This document shows, piece by piece, positions 9,228 to 19,728 of a stretch of DNA of 64,000 bases. The position numbers and the translations under genes were made by a program. The notes below the pieces were generated by a model. It worked only from the letters and a program-made list of their open reading frames with translations, made no database searches and had not been told where the DNA came from. Each line of letters starts with the position of its first letter. Position 1 is the first letter of the stretch. Source of the DNA: Planctomycetaceae bacterium (GTDB lineage: Bacteria; Planctomycetota; Planctomycetia; Planctomycetales; Planctomycetaceae); the NCBI GenBank assembly GCA_017795105.1, contig CP051247.1, positions 4,744,001 to 4,808,000 on the forward strand. Direction: 5' to 3'.

Positions 9228-10655
9228 CTACTCCTCTCGGGATGAATACAGGTGCTTGCCATCTTTGGCGGCCTGGATGGCTTCGTGGGTGTCCATGGGG
9301 ATGCCGGGATCATTCTGGGATTTGAGCCAGCGGTCGAGTTCGGCGGCGAGTTTCTTCTTCTCTTCAGCGAACTGGGAATCGTTTGCCAGGTTCTCCATTT
9401 CGTAGGCATCCGACGACGTGTGGTAGAATTCCTCGGGCGGGCGATTCATGTAGCGTTTCACGAGGTTGTACGTTCGCGGCTTCTCCCAGGCGGTGAAGAT
9501 CCACGTGGCCCAGTACGGGTTGTTGAGCTCGCCGCGATTCTGTTTGCCCATCAGGTGCTTTTCGATGTAGATTTCGCCGGGCGTGAGGTTGCGGATGTAG
9601 CGAAACTCTCCGTTGCTGACGGTGCGGATCGGATACGCCGGTCCTTCCGGGATGTTGTTATGAATTCCATAGACGAATTCGCGATGTGAATTCTTCTCGC
9701 CAAGCAGCACGCTGGCGAAGCTCGAACCATCGACTTCGCTCACGGGCTTGCCGCCGGCCAGATCGAGCAGAGTCGGAACAACATCGGCGTATTGCACGAG
9801 GGCATCGGTTCGCTGGCCGGGTTCGATCTTGCCGGGCCAGCGGGCGACGAGGGCGGTGTGCAGGCCGGTGTCCCAGTTGGTCCATTTGCAGCCGGGAAAC
9901 TGCGAACCCTGTTCGGACGTGAAGAGAACGAGCGTGTCGTCCTTCAGATCATTCCGGTCGAGCACGTCGAGGATCTCGCCGACCTGTCCGTCCATGTAGG
10001 TGATCTCGGCCAGATAGCGACCAAAGTCTTTTCGAGTCACCGGCGTATCGGCAATATTGGCCGGGAGTTTGATCGAGCGGGGCGGGTACTGGCTGGCATC
10101 GCCCATCACCCAGGGAACGTGCGGTTCGACCAGCGCGACGACGAGACAAAACGGTTGCTGCTGGTCGCGAGTCATGAACTCGACGACGCCGTTCAGGCTG
10201 TGCTGCTGAGTGGGATTACGGACGCAGTTGTGATCGAACCCGTCGACGTTCTCGAAGGGATAAACGGAATCGGGTTTAACGTGGACCTTCCCCGAAATGC
10301 CGACGCGATAGCCGAGCGGCTTGAAGTGATGCGGCAGGCTTTGTGTTTCCGGCAGGCTGCCGGAATGATTCCAGGCGCAGCCGTTGCCGAGCGGATAAAG
10401 CCCGGTGAACAGCTCTGAACGGCAGGGCTGGCACATCGCTTCAGCGAGATAGGCCCGGTTGAAGGTCAGTCCCTCACTGGCAAGTTTGTCGATGTGCGGC
10501 GTCTTCGCGTTCTGTCCTCCGTACAGCGGCAGGTCGTTGTACGTACAGTCATCGGCCATGATGATCAGAATGTTCGGCGGAGCGGCCTGGGCAGGCGAGC
10601 CGGAAAGGGGAACTATCAGTCCGATCAGCAGAGAAAGGGCCAGGATCGTGCGCAC
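9228..10655 (-). CDS. Secreted sulfatase
   Basis: A 475-residue sulfatase with a signal peptide (MRTILALSLLIGLIVPLSG, cleavage near AQA-APP). The metal block is IMADDCTYNDLPLYGG. The formylglycine motif C-Q-P-C-R (in AMCQPCRSELFTGLYP) fits C-x-P-x-R. Further blocks are GKVHVKPDSVYPF, VALVEPHVPW, LFTSEQGSQFPGCKWTNWD (second metal block, with Glu-Gln in place of the usual Asp-Asn) and LVARWPGKIEPG. The start is GTG with AGGAG seven bases upstream. It should hydrolyse sulfate esters in the periplasm or outside the cell; the substrate is unknown. It diverges from the haem-motif kinase gene, and the tandem repeat array lies beyond its 3' end. Confidence 0.88.
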   Translation of the reverse strand: MRTILALSLLIGLIVPLSGSPAQAAPPNILIIMADDCTYNDLPLYGGQNAKTPHIDKLASEGLTFNRAYLAEAMCQPCRSELFTGLYPLGNGCAWNHSGSLPETQSLPHHFKPLGYRVGISGKVHVKPDSVYPFENVDGFDHNCVRNPTQQHSLNGVVEFMTRDQQQPFCLVVALVEPHVPWVMGDASQYPPRSIKLPANIADTPVTRKDFGRYLAEITYMDGQVGEILDVLDRNDLKDDTLVLFTSEQGSQFPGCKWTNWDTGLHTALVARWPGKIEPGQRTDALVQYADVVPTLLDLAGGKPVSEVDGSSFASVLLGEKNSHREFVYGIHNNIPEGPAYPIRTVSNGEFRYIRNLTPGEIYIEKHLMGKQNRGELNNPYWATWIFTAWEKPRTYNLVKRYMNRPPEEFYHTSSDAYEMENLANDSQFAEEKKKLAAELDRWLKSQNDPGIPMDTHEAIQAAKDGKHLYSSREE

Positions 10656-10832
10656 GCGAATTCTCCTGAGAGGAAAGGTCGGAATGAGATCCGGGCGACC
10701 GCCGGAAAACCGGAACGCGGAATTCGCGGTTTCATCGCCGGAGGATCAGGAACCGACATTGCAACAAACTTCGCCCCGTGAAACAATTCCGACAGTTGTA
10801 TTTGTCCCGTCTCCTGATCACGTCTGCTTCGC

Positions 10833-12581
<1,749 letters not shown>

Positions 12582-12590
12582 CAAGGCGGC

Positions 12591-13580
12591 TCAGGGAGCG
12601 GCGCCCCAATAGAACGAGCCGGGCGTGATTTCGATATCCGGCGGGCTGGTGCGGTACTCACCGTAAACTCGATAGAGAATTGCCTTGTTGGGTTCGTAGC
12701 TGTCCCATCCCTGCGGTTTTCCTCCGAGCATTGCGGAGTCAGACTGGCCGGCGCTACCACTGCGATACATCAAGCGAATCGGAGCGCTCGATTCATTGGT
12801 TGTGACCGTGAGGCAGACACCATTGGCGGCTGGAATCCATTGAGAGCCGGCCAAAGAGACGGAATGCCAGGTCCAACTGCTGGAAATGCTGCTGCTGTTC
12901 GTCGCCGTAGTATCGACGAGGGTCGACGGAAAGTTCGACCCATTCGGTAAATAGATAGAGATATTGAACGTCTTGCTCCAGTTGATTCGACGGCAATAAA
13001 TCTGAGCACTTGTAATTCGATAGGACGTTGCTGAGCCTGGCAGGGATGGTTTGTGATACTGTCCCCACCATTTGTCGTTCTTCAATTCATCGTCGGAATT
13101 TAGATACGTTGACGTAAATGATCGCAGTTCCGTCGGTCCCACGGTGCTGTTGTCGGTAAAACGACATGAAATGACCTGCGTGGTCTGGCCGATTCGGCCA
13201 ATGCCATCGAGTCGGAGCAGGGTGTCGCCATTGCTGAAGCTGCCATCGCTGTCGGAGACACGCCAGCTGATCGTGCCGGGAAACCCGGTGGGGGCGAGCG
13301 GCGTCGATTCCGTTCCAGAAGCGAAGGCCGTCCGCCAGTTGCTGGCGGTAACGAGCTTGTCATGAGCCAGCTCGACGGCGGATCGTGCGAGACGACGGGC
13401 CCGCTGCACTTCGAGAGCGGTCGACATCTCGTCACGCTGCAGACGAATCAAACTCACTCCGGCCAGACCGGTGACGGAGACCAGCAGCGAGATGGTGATG
13501 ACCAGCATATAAAGAGCGGCTCCGCGACGTGCGGACGGCCACCGATTTGAACGGGATGAGCCTGGAAGTTTATTAATCAC
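12591..13580 (-). CDS. PilX/GspK-like minor pilus or secretion component
   Basis: A 329-residue protein with a basic N-terminus (RWPSARRGAALY) and one hydrophobic segment (MLVITISLLVSVTGLAGVSL). It continues with RLQRDEMSTALEVQRARRLARSAVELA, a pattern typical of PilX/GspK-type proteins, where an N-terminal helix packs into the pseudopilus. The rest looks beta-rich, with a discoidin-like region IYLPNGSNFPS. I chose GTG 13580: GGAGGTGGC sits just upstream and the start overlaps the stop of the preceding gene by 8 bases, which suggests translational coupling. The frame stays open to 13646 but has no better start. Last gene of the minus arm. Function assigned from position and N-terminal pattern only. 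Confidence 0.7.
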   Translation of the reverse strand: MINKLPGSSRSNRWPSARRGAALYMLVITISLLVSVTGLAGVSLIRLQRDEMSTALEVQRARRLARSAVELAHDKLVTASNWRTAFASGTESTPLAPTGFPGTISWRVSDSDGSFSNGDTLLRLDGIGRIGQTTQVISCRFTDNSTVGPTELRSFTSTYLNSDDELKNDKWWGQYHKPSLPGSATSYRITSAQIYCRRINWSKTFNISIYLPNGSNFPSTLVDTTATNSSSISSSWTWHSVSLAGSQWIPAANGVCLTVTTNESSAPIRLMYRSGSAGQSDSAMLGGKPQGWDSYEPNKAILYRVYGEYRTSPPDIEITPGSFYWGAAP

Positions 13581-14166
13581 CGCCACCTCCACCACCACCG
13601 CCGCGGTTTGACGAATCGACGGTGAAGTTCTCGCAGCGATAACCAACGGCCTGGGCCAGGGTCTGGTTGTTCCGTTTGACAGTCACGATGATCCGTTTCA
13701 GCCCGGTATCGGTGATCGAAGTCTGGTTGGGATTTGCCCGCGTCACCCAGGCGACACTGACTTCCCGCCGCCAGCCACTCAGATTGCTGCGATTCGAATT
13801 GTCCCGGTTGCGTGGCGGGCTGACCGACCAGTTGTTGTAGTCGTCGACATCGTCGAAATAGTTTCGTGGTCCATTCACATAGCCAACTTCCAGGGCTTCC
13901 AAACCAAAGAGCGGAAGAAAACTGTCCTTGTAGGACTTTTGCATGATTTCGGTCATCAGTTCTTCGGCCAGCTGTTCGGCGATGCCTTTCTGAGCGGTCA
14001 GTTCGCGACCAACCACGATGGCTCCCATGCAGCGGAGCGAAGCGATCATCAACACCGCGACCAGCAGCGAGCAGATACTCACTTCAAGCAGCGAGAATCC
14101 CCGCCGGGCATTCCGGGACTGGCGACGAGCTGTTTTCATGGTTCGCATCTGCGGTGGCAACATCAT
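13573..14166 (-). CDS. Type IV pilin-like minor pseudopilin (GspI/PilV-like)
   Basis: A 197-residue protein with the prepilin peptidase motif RRGF|SLLEVSICSLLVAV (cleavage before Phe, Glu at +5), then a hydrophobic helix and the GspI-like segment AEQLAEELMTEIMQ. The rest is a polar globular domain. It ends in eight consecutive glycines plus Asp. The bases encoding this tail supply the strong ribosome binding site for the next gene, so the tail may be shaped by its DNA role. ATG 14166 overlaps the upstream stop codon as TGATG. ATG 14163 and MKTARRQ at codon 10 are other possible starts. It would be inserted in the inner membrane and matured by a prepilin peptidase that is not in this window. 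Confidence 0.8.
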   Translation of the reverse strand: MMLPPQMRTMKTARRQSRNARRGFSLLEVSICSLLVAVLMIASLRCMGAIVVGRELTAQKGIAEQLAEELMTEIMQKSYKDSFLPLFGLEALEVGYVNGPRNYFDDVDDYNNWSVSPPRNRDNSNRSNLSGWRREVSVAWVTRANPNQTSITDTGLKRIIVTVKRNNQTLAQAVGYRCENFTVDSSNRGGGGGGGGD

Positions 14167-14699
14167 CAGTCGCCTCCGCCGTACTGATACGTTCGTGGTT
14201 TGTTAAGGACGGGAATTTCAACCTGAACCCGGTCGCTCGAATTGGTCGTCAACTGGAGTTCAACGATCATTCCGATGTTGTGTGACCCCGAGGTAATATA
14301 GCTCAGGGAAAAATGGTAGACGGTGGGGGCAATGGTCCGCGACTGGAAGTTGTACTTCCTGATGAGTGGGGCGCCGGGAAAGCCGGACCAGCTGTACTCG
14401 ACCCGCTCTTCATAGCTGTCTGCGTTCTGGTCGGGCAGATAGACGTCCACTTCTCGGGACCAGTTGTCGCGGAACTCGGTTGCGAACTGCAGCTCCCGCA
14501 TTTGATTGAGCACTTCCGTGGTCGCCATAATGGTCGTCGCGTTCGACAAATTCGGATCGAGCGATTTCATCGTCACGAACAGGGCCGACATCATGCCGCC
14601 CACGAGCACAGAGGTTCCGATCAGAGACAGGGACATCTCGACCAGTGTGAACGCACGCCGGGATTGCAGGCGGGGATTGTTCATTGAATCGTCACCCAT
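14166..14699 (-). CDS. Type IV pilin-like minor pseudopilin (GspJ/PilW-like)
   Basis: A 177-residue protein with the prepilin motif RRAF|TLVEMSLSLIGTSVLVG, preceded by the short basic leader MGDDSMNNPRLQS. The globular part contains TTEVLNQMRELQFATEF and a beta-rich C-terminal domain. It ends in YQYGGGD; the bases for GGGD form a GGCGGAGGC Shine-Dalgarno-like site in front of the following gene, the same trick as in its downstream neighbour. It overlaps the preceding pseudopilin gene by 19 bases. Choice of GspJ over other minor pilins rests on order and size, not on a diagnostic residue. Confidence 0.78.
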   Translation of the reverse strand: MGDDSMNNPRLQSRRAFTLVEMSLSLIGTSVLVGGMMSALFVTMKSLDPNLSNATTIMATTEVLNQMRELQFATEFRDNWSREVDVYLPDQNADSYEERVEYSWSGFPGAPLIRKYNFQSRTIAPTVYHFSLSYITSGSHNIGMIVELQLTTNSSDRVQVEIPVLNKPRTYQYGGGD

Positions 14700-15142
14700 C
14701 CTGAGGTTGAATCGACCTTCACTTTTTTCGTGAGAGCGCCGCTTTCCAGTTCCACTTCGAGCGTATCGCCGGGATTCCCAAAGCGATCGAAGACGACCGT
14801 TTGGACGGGCGTCGCATCCTTGATCAGGACTTCGAACGGAGATTCGGTCAGATCGACGCCGTGGGGCGACTGCTTGTGATCCCGGTCCATCACTCCCTGA
14901 ATCGCGTACGATTCGGTGTTCTTGTTAAAGACGACCGTAATCGACGTACTGCGGGCCATCGCCAGATGCCGGGCCCATTTCAGATCGCGGGCGACAAGCT
15001 CACATGCCTGGTCGAGCCGCGTCGAGTTTTGCACATCAAAGAAGCGGGGCACGGCGACCGCCGAAGCAATTCCCATGATCAGGAGCACGATGACGAGCTC
15101 GATCAGAGTGAATCCATTGCGTGGGGCGCGTCCTGCCGACAT
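14681..15142 (-). CDS. GspH/FimT-type pseudopilin
   Basis: A 153-residue protein with a classical prepilin N-terminus, NGF|TLIELVIVLLIMGI, followed by ASAVAVPRFFD and the GspH/FimT-like helix extension LDQACELVARDLKWARHLAMARS. The beta-strand part has VVFNKNTESYAI and VVFDRFGNPGD, as in GspH-like minor pseudopilins. It begins 34 bases after the stop of the HD-GYP gene and overlaps the next pseudopilin gene, so the five genes 16838-12591 form one probable transcription unit. Confidence 0.85.
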   Translation of the reverse strand: MSAGRAPRNGFTLIELVIVLLIMGIASAVAVPRFFDVQNSTRLDQACELVARDLKWARHLAMARSTSITVVFNKNTESYAIQGVMDRDHKQSPHGVDLTESPFEVLIKDATPVQTVVFDRFGNPGDTLEVELESGALTKKVKVDSTSGWVTIQ

Positions 15143-15176
15143 GGAGAGTTCTCTCGACTTACACGAAGGTCACGGC

Positions 15177-16838
15177 TTACACGAACGTCACGGCGGCAAC
15201 CGCTTCCTGCACGTTCGTAATTTCCTGTTGAAGCAATTCATGCCACGCGGTCGAATTGCGGAGAATCTTTTCCTTCTGACGGTTGGCTTCGATCGTGATC
15301 TCCAGCACGATGGGCATGCTGTCGAGGAAGGCGTCGACGCACTTCGCGTCCCATTGCGTGTCCCGACCTTCGAGCAGAATGCTGACGGCTTTCCGAACCG
15401 GCATGCCATCGCGATAGGGCCGCGTGCTCGTCATGGCGTCGTAGGCATCGGCCACGGCCAGAATACGGGCATGTAGCGGAATGTCTTCACCTTTGAGCTG
15501 ATCGGGATATCCGGTGCCGTCCATCGATTCGTGATGATGCAGCACGCCGGGCAGCACATACGAGAAGGCCGACAGGTGCTGCAGAATCATGTAGCCGATG
15601 CGGGGATGCTTCTTGATCTCGTCGAACTCTTCGTCAGTCAGGCGGCCTGGCTTTTTGAGGATGTGATCGGGCACGCCGACCTTGCCGATGTCGTGCACCA
15701 GCCCGGTCACATAGATCTTTTCGCATTCGTCATCGGGAATTCCCAGGTTCTCGGCGATGATGCGAGCGTACTGGGCGACCCGGTCGCTGTGACCGCAGGT
15801 GTAAGGGTCTTTGGCATCGAGCGAATTCATCATCGTGCGGATAACGCCAATGAGCAGTTCCTGCTGCTGCTGGAACAGTTCAAGGTTCTTCGCGTGTGAA
15901 GCCAGCAGGCTGGCGGTCGAATTGATGAGAGTCGCTTCGGAGGTTCCGAACTCAAGCTCGCTGATCCCTTCGAGATCGTCGTGCAGATGGCTGCGGACCT
16001 GTCCGTTGAGATCTTTGATTTTGTTGATCGCGGCCAGCCAGCCGTAGGTGGAACCATCTTTCCGGAGCGGAGTCACGATAAAGCTGTTGATCCCGGAGGG
16101 GACTTTGTCGCCGGCCGCCCGGACACGAGTCCGATTCCAGACGACGGGATGTTTCTCAGCGTCATCCCGGACCAGCAGCATCAGATCGCGACAGCTCTTG
16201 CGAGGGTATGACTGCCCCCAGAGCAGGACATCGAACTCCTCTTTTTCTTCATCCCGCCGATTCTGTCGGGGCGTAATGAGAGCAACGGATTTGCAACGGA
16301 TCAAATCAGACAACATTTCCAGAGCCGAACCGGCAAGTGACTCCAGACTCCGTTCCACGGTGCAGGTCCCGAGCTGTTGAGCCAGGTTCCGCAGCCAGGT
16401 CATCTCTTCAAAATCGGCACTCACCTGAGCCGCGTAAAGATCGAGCTGTTCGGTTTGAGTTCGTTCGCGGGTATGCAGCTCTTCGAGCACGGTTTCCTGC
16501 TGTATGGCGGTCTGCAACAGGAAATCGGAGTTGTTGGAGCAGATTCCAACCGCGACGGTCGGAAATCCGGAAGCCGAATCGATCGGCAGGATGAACAGAC
16601 TCTGTTCCGGGTTGATCTGCCGCAGGACAGGGGCGTTCTGCTCTCTGGACGAGCTGATATAGAAGTGCACGTCCAGGACGGAAGACGGATTGAGATGGTC
16701 ATCGCCCCGGACGATCGGCGTCCAGTCGTTGACTTTCCTCCAGATCTCCACGCCGCAATCGAAGCGGTTGGAAAGCCGTTCGGCGATCTCACGAAGTTCC
16801 GGATGTTCGGTCGAGTTGGCAACAGGTGTCTGAGACAT
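15177..16838 (-). CDS. GAF-like sensor protein with HD-GYP domain (predicted c-di-GMP phosphodiesterase)
   Basis: A 553-residue cytoplasmic protein. An N-terminal region of unknown type (about 1-150) and a GAF-like region (about 155-320) precede an HD-GYP domain. The domain shows CGHSDRVAQYARIIAENLG, HDIGKVGVPDHIL (near 380), HPRIGYMIL, HHHESMDGTGYP (near 433) and ARILAVADAYDAMTSTRPYR. All canonical metal and GYP residues are present. HD-GYP enzymes hydrolyse cyclic di-GMP, and some bind GspE/PilB-family or PilZ partners. ATG 16838 (MSQTPVANS) was chosen over 16901 because the extra N-terminus is low in content. First gene of the minus arm, divergent from the GspG-like gene; its place ahead of four pseudopilin genes suggests it tunes the secretion/pilus system. 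Confidence 0.88.
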   Translation of the reverse strand: MSQTPVANSTEHPELREIAERLSNRFDCGVEIWRKVNDWTPIVRGDDHLNPSSVLDVHFYISSSREQNAPVLRQINPEQSLFILPIDSASGFPTVAVGICSNNSDFLLQTAIQQETVLEELHTRERTQTEQLDLYAAQVSADFEEMTWLRNLAQQLGTCTVERSLESLAGSALEMLSDLIRCKSVALITPRQNRRDEEKEEFDVLLWGQSYPRKSCRDLMLLVRDDAEKHPVVWNRTRVRAAGDKVPSGINSFIVTPLRKDGSTYGWLAAINKIKDLNGQVRSHLHDDLEGISELEFGTSEATLINSTASLLASHAKNLELFQQQQELLIGVIRTMMNSLDAKDPYTCGHSDRVAQYARIIAENLGIPDDECEKIYVTGLVHDIGKVGVPDHILKKPGRLTDEEFDEIKKHPRIGYMILQHLSAFSYVLPGVLHHHESMDGTGYPDQLKGEDIPLHARILAVADAYDAMTSTRPYRDGMPVRKAVSILLEGRDTQWDAKCVDAFLDSMPIVLEITIEANRQKEKILRNSTAWHELLQQEITNVQEAVAAVTFV

Positions 16839-17078
16839 ATTTGATCTCGCAAGTGTGGACTGCTGCCTGAAATCAACGATTGGGCGCGCAGTCGGGAACA
16901 TTGAAAGTCTAGGTCAAACATAGGTCACGTTTTGCGGTGAATGACTGCATTCTGCGGGGTGTCCCTCAACTTTGCGGAATTTTTTGCTTCGTCCAGTTTT
17001 GTGAACTACTGTTGCATCACGGCATCGCATTTCGCTTTGCCCGTGAACACTCAAGACGTTTTTTTACGGAGCACAACC
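16839..17078. promoter_or_regulatory. Divergent intergenic region of the secretion/pilus locus
   Basis: These 240 bases separate the two arms of the locus and must hold, or be near, both promoters. AT-rich stretches occur at 16978-17010. No reliable -35/-10 pair was identified on either strand. Confidence 0.4.
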
Positions 17079-17495
17079 ATGGTTGCTGCAAATCAAATGA
17101 AGACTCGGGCGCGACAGGGTTTCTCACTCATCGAACTCGTCGTGGTGGTGCTGGTGATGGGGATTATCGCGGCTGTAGCGGGGCCGAAGATGTTCGACAC
17201 CGCTTCGGACGCCAAGCTCTCGGCGACCAAACAGTCGCTGGCCGTCCTGCGGGATGCGATCGAACTCTATAAGGCGCAAACCGGATCCTACCCAACGGCC
17301 TCGATCTCGACCGAGCTGGCTCCTTACCTTCGTGGACCGTTCCCGAAGGTCGAAACGGGTGCCAACGCCGGCAGCGACGCCGTCCGGACACACTCCGGAT
17401 CGCCAACGCCGACCGGAACCCAGGGCTGGGCGTACGATACGACCTCCGGGGCGTTCATCATCAACGATACGACAAACGGCCTGAACCTGCTGTAA
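17079..17495 (+). CDS. gspG: Major pseudopilin, GspG-like
   Basis: A 138-residue pseudopilin. The leader MVAANQMKTRARQG is followed by the cleavage site G|FSLIELVVVVLVMGI with Glu at +5. The helix continues through AAVAGPKMFDTASDAKLSATKQSLAVLRDAIELYKAQTGSYPT, the GspG-like pattern where a single helix runs into a small domain. It lacks the longer calcium-binding C-terminal loop that I would expect in a textbook GspG, so exact class is uncertain. ATG 17079 follows ACGGAGCACAACC; the frame is open back to 16941 but the extra residues are not leader-like. First gene of the plus arm and divergent from the HD-GYP gene. Confidence 0.82.
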   Translation: MVAANQMKTRARQGFSLIELVVVVLVMGIIAAVAGPKMFDTASDAKLSATKQSLAVLRDAIELYKAQTGSYPTASISTELAPYLRGPFPKVETGANAGSDAVRTHSGSPTPTGTQGWAYDTTSGAFIINDTTNGLNLL

Positions 17496-17536
17496 GTCGG
17501 AAGAAGTCAATTATTAGCGGGCTGGAGTTACGGACC

Positions 17537-17920
17537 ATGGACAAGACAGCGATTCTGATTGCTGAAGACAATCGGGTGATGGCCGATGTCGTACGGTTCA
17601 ATCTGCAGCGAGCCGGTTTCGATGTGACGGTTGCTCTGGATGGAGCAGCCGCACTCGAACAGGCCCAGTCAAAGCAGTTCGATCTCGTCATCACCGATTA
17701 CCAGATGCCCCGCATGGGGGGACCGGAACTGATTGCTGCTCTTCGCGACCTGGAAGAGTATGCCGAGACTCCGATCTTCCTCTGCTCGGCCAAAGGCTAC
17801 GAGTTGAACGAAGAGGATCTCCGCGAAAAGTGGGGCATCCAGCGCGTTCTGCTCAAGCCATTCAGTCCGACTGAAGTTGTCGCTTGTGTTGAGCAACAGT
17901 TGCGGACGGCCCAGATCTAA
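17537..17920 (+). CDS. Single-domain response regulator (CheY-like)
   Basis: 127 residues that are all receiver domain: acidic pair near the N-terminus (AEDN), phosphoacceptor Asp in LVITDYQMPRMGG (near 54), conserved Ser/Thr region FLCSAKGYE, and Lys in LLKPFSPTEV. There is no output domain, so it acts through protein contacts. It sits between the GspG-like gene and a histidine kinase 51 bases downstream, which is its likely partner. Confidence 0.9.
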   Translation: MDKTAILIAEDNRVMADVVRFNLQRAGFDVTVALDGAAALEQAQSKQFDLVITDYQMPRMGGPELIAALRDLEEYAETPIFLCSAKGYELNEEDLREKWGIQRVLLKPFSPTEVVACVEQQLRTAQI

Positions 17921-17971
17921 GACAAACCGTGCGGGATGAGCCCGGCGGTTCCATAGACTACGGAGAGACAC

Positions 17972-19396
17972 GTGGACGGTGATAAGTTCAGTTCGGTGCT
18001 GCGCGTAGCCGGCGTGTTTACGCTGATCCTGGCAATCGCGGCAGTCAGTACGTTCCTGATCGATATCGGAACGTACTGGTCGGCTCGCATCCTCATCGCC
18101 GCCGTCGTCAGCAGTATCTTTCTGGCGATGTTCTCGCTGATTCCCCGTCGTCGTACCGGGCGAGTCGCTCCCGCGATCTACGATCAGCTCGTCGGAGTTG
18201 GCGAGAAACCCAAAGAACTGTTGCAAACGCTGAAACCGGTACTGCAGGCCGATCCGCCCTCGCATGGCTGGAACGAGATCGTGCAGACCGTCCAGACGGG
18301 AGCTGCTCTGGAACTGCTCGAATCGCGCATCGATCAGAAACTCGATGGTCGCGGCGGAGCAGACGATTCCACGGTCCTGCATTGTCTGGCCGAAGGCATC
18401 GCCGTGACCGACCTCGAAGGCCGCATGACCTTCGTCAACCGGGCGCTCGAAGCGATTCTGTCGACCGAATGCGATCAACTGCTGGAAGAACGCCTGCTCG
18501 AATTCCTGCCGCAAGGTCTTCCGGACCATGTGCAGGAAGCGGTCACGAAACCGCAGCCGTTGAGCTTTGAATCGACCGCTTCCACTGAGCAGGGCGACAA
18601 CTATCTGCGGTGGAGCCGGCGGCCCAGTATCGACGACCGCGGCGAAACTGTCGGGCATGTCTGGACGATTCGCGACGTGACGCAGCAGAAGCTGGCCGAA
18701 AAGATGCGGGAAGAGTTCGTTTCGATGGCGACGCACGAACTGCGGACCCCGCTGGCGAACATTTGCGCCTATGCCGAAACGCTGTCCGTCACCGATGAAA
18801 TTGACGTCGAACAGCAGAAACAGTTTTACAACATCATTCTCACCGAAGCTTCGCGACTGTCCCGCTTCGTTGATGAGCTTCTCGACATTAGCCGGATGGA
18901 AGCCGGGTCGATGACAATCGATAAACGCGAAACCGACCTGGAGCGTCTGCTGCAGGAAATCGGCAGCAAGGTTCGTCCGGAAATGGAACGCAAGCAGATC
19001 GCCTTCACGATCTCGCTGCCGCCCAAACTTCCGTCGATGACGATCGACAAAGACAGTATCTCCGCGGCCCTGGTCAACCTGCTGGGCAACGCCAGCAAAT
19101 ACACGCCCGATGGAGGCGAAGTTGTCTTCACCGTGGCGCTGGAAGATCAGGAAATCTTCTTCCACGTACAGGATACCGGGATCGGGATCTCCGCCGAAGA
19201 ACTGCCTCACGTCTTCGAGAAGTTCTTCCGCAGTGAAGACAATCGTGTCCGCGAAATCACCGGCACGGGGCTGGGACTGGCGTTCACGCATGAAGTTGCT
19301 CGCCTGCACGGCGGCCGTATCGACGTGACCAGCGAACTGGGCGAAGGTTCGACCTTCAGCTTTATTCTTCCGGTCAACAGCGGAGGCAAGCGATGA
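17972..19396 (+). CDS. Membrane sensor histidine kinase with PAS domain
   Basis: A 474-residue kinase with a GTG start preceded by GGAGAG. Two membrane segments (about 9-29 and 38-56) have a very short outer loop, so sensing is likely through the membrane or the cytoplasmic PAS domain (about 130-235, with EGIAVTDLEGRMTFVNRALE). The HisKA block is MATHELRTPLANI (His near 255). The ATPase domain has LLGNASKYTPDGG, DTGIGISAEE, HVFEKFFRSED and GTGLGLAFTHE. The ATGA overlap at its end couples it to the STAS gene. It probably phosphorylates the adjacent single-domain receiver and so links a signal to secretion or pilus assembly; this is inference from position. Confidence 0.9.
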   Translation: MDGDKFSSVLRVAGVFTLILAIAAVSTFLIDIGTYWSARILIAAVVSSIFLAMFSLIPRRRTGRVAPAIYDQLVGVGEKPKELLQTLKPVLQADPPSHGWNEIVQTVQTGAALELLESRIDQKLDGRGGADDSTVLHCLAEGIAVTDLEGRMTFVNRALEAILSTECDQLLEERLLEFLPQGLPDHVQEAVTKPQPLSFESTASTEQGDNYLRWSRRPSIDDRGETVGHVWTIRDVTQQKLAEKMREEFVSMATHELRTPLANICAYAETLSVTDEIDVEQQKQFYNIILTEASRLSRFVDELLDISRMEAGSMTIDKRETDLERLLQEIGSKVRPEMERKQIAFTISLPPKLPSMTIDKDSISAALVNLLGNASKYTPDGGEVVFTVALEDQEIFFHVQDTGIGISAEELPHVFEKFFRSEDNRVREITGTGLGLAFTHEVARLHGGRIDVTSELGEGSTFSFILPVNSGGKR

Positions 19397-19728
19397 TTGA
19401 ATACACACGACAGGGAGCTGTCGACCTCATCCAGCTCCGGGATTCATTGACCTACAGCAACGTCGACCGTGTCCGCACCGCGATCGAACAGACCATCAAG
19501 CCGGGACAGCCCCGGCTGGTTCTCGATCTGCGCGAGATGGCCCTCTGCGACAGCCAGGGACTCGAACTGATTCTGGATCTCCGCGATCGCTGCGTGAAAC
19601 GTGGCGGCATGTTCAAACTCGCCGGAGCCAGTCATCTGTGTCAGGACATTCTGCGAGTTACCGGCCTGCTCGATCAGATCGAACACTATGAAGACTCCGT
19701 GCTGGCCGCAGGGAGCTTTGCCGTATGA
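19393..19728 (+). CDS. STAS-domain protein (anti-sigma factor antagonist type)
   Basis: 111 residues covering a whole STAS domain. The start region GAVDLIQLRDSLTYSNVDRVRTAIEQ leads to the phosphorylation loop LREMALCDSQGLELIL with the Ser expected to be phosphorylated by a partner kinase, and the domain ends with FKLAGASHLCQDILRVTGLLDQI. Such proteins bind switch kinases or anti-sigma factors; no such kinase is adjacent. It overlaps both neighbours by ATGA, so it is likely co-translated with the histidine kinase and the GspE-type ATPase. Confidence 0.88.
   Translation: MIEYTRQGAVDLIQLRDSLTYSNVDRVRTAIEQTIKPGQPRLVLDLREMALCDSQGLELILDLRDRCVKRGGMFKLAGASHLCQDILRVTGLLDQIEHYEDSVLAAGSFAV

Noticed and set aside
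17669..19408. 579-codon frame opposite the receiver and PAS histidine kinase genes.
   Set aside because: Same reasoning: complete plus-strand genes with motifs; no domain on the minus strand.
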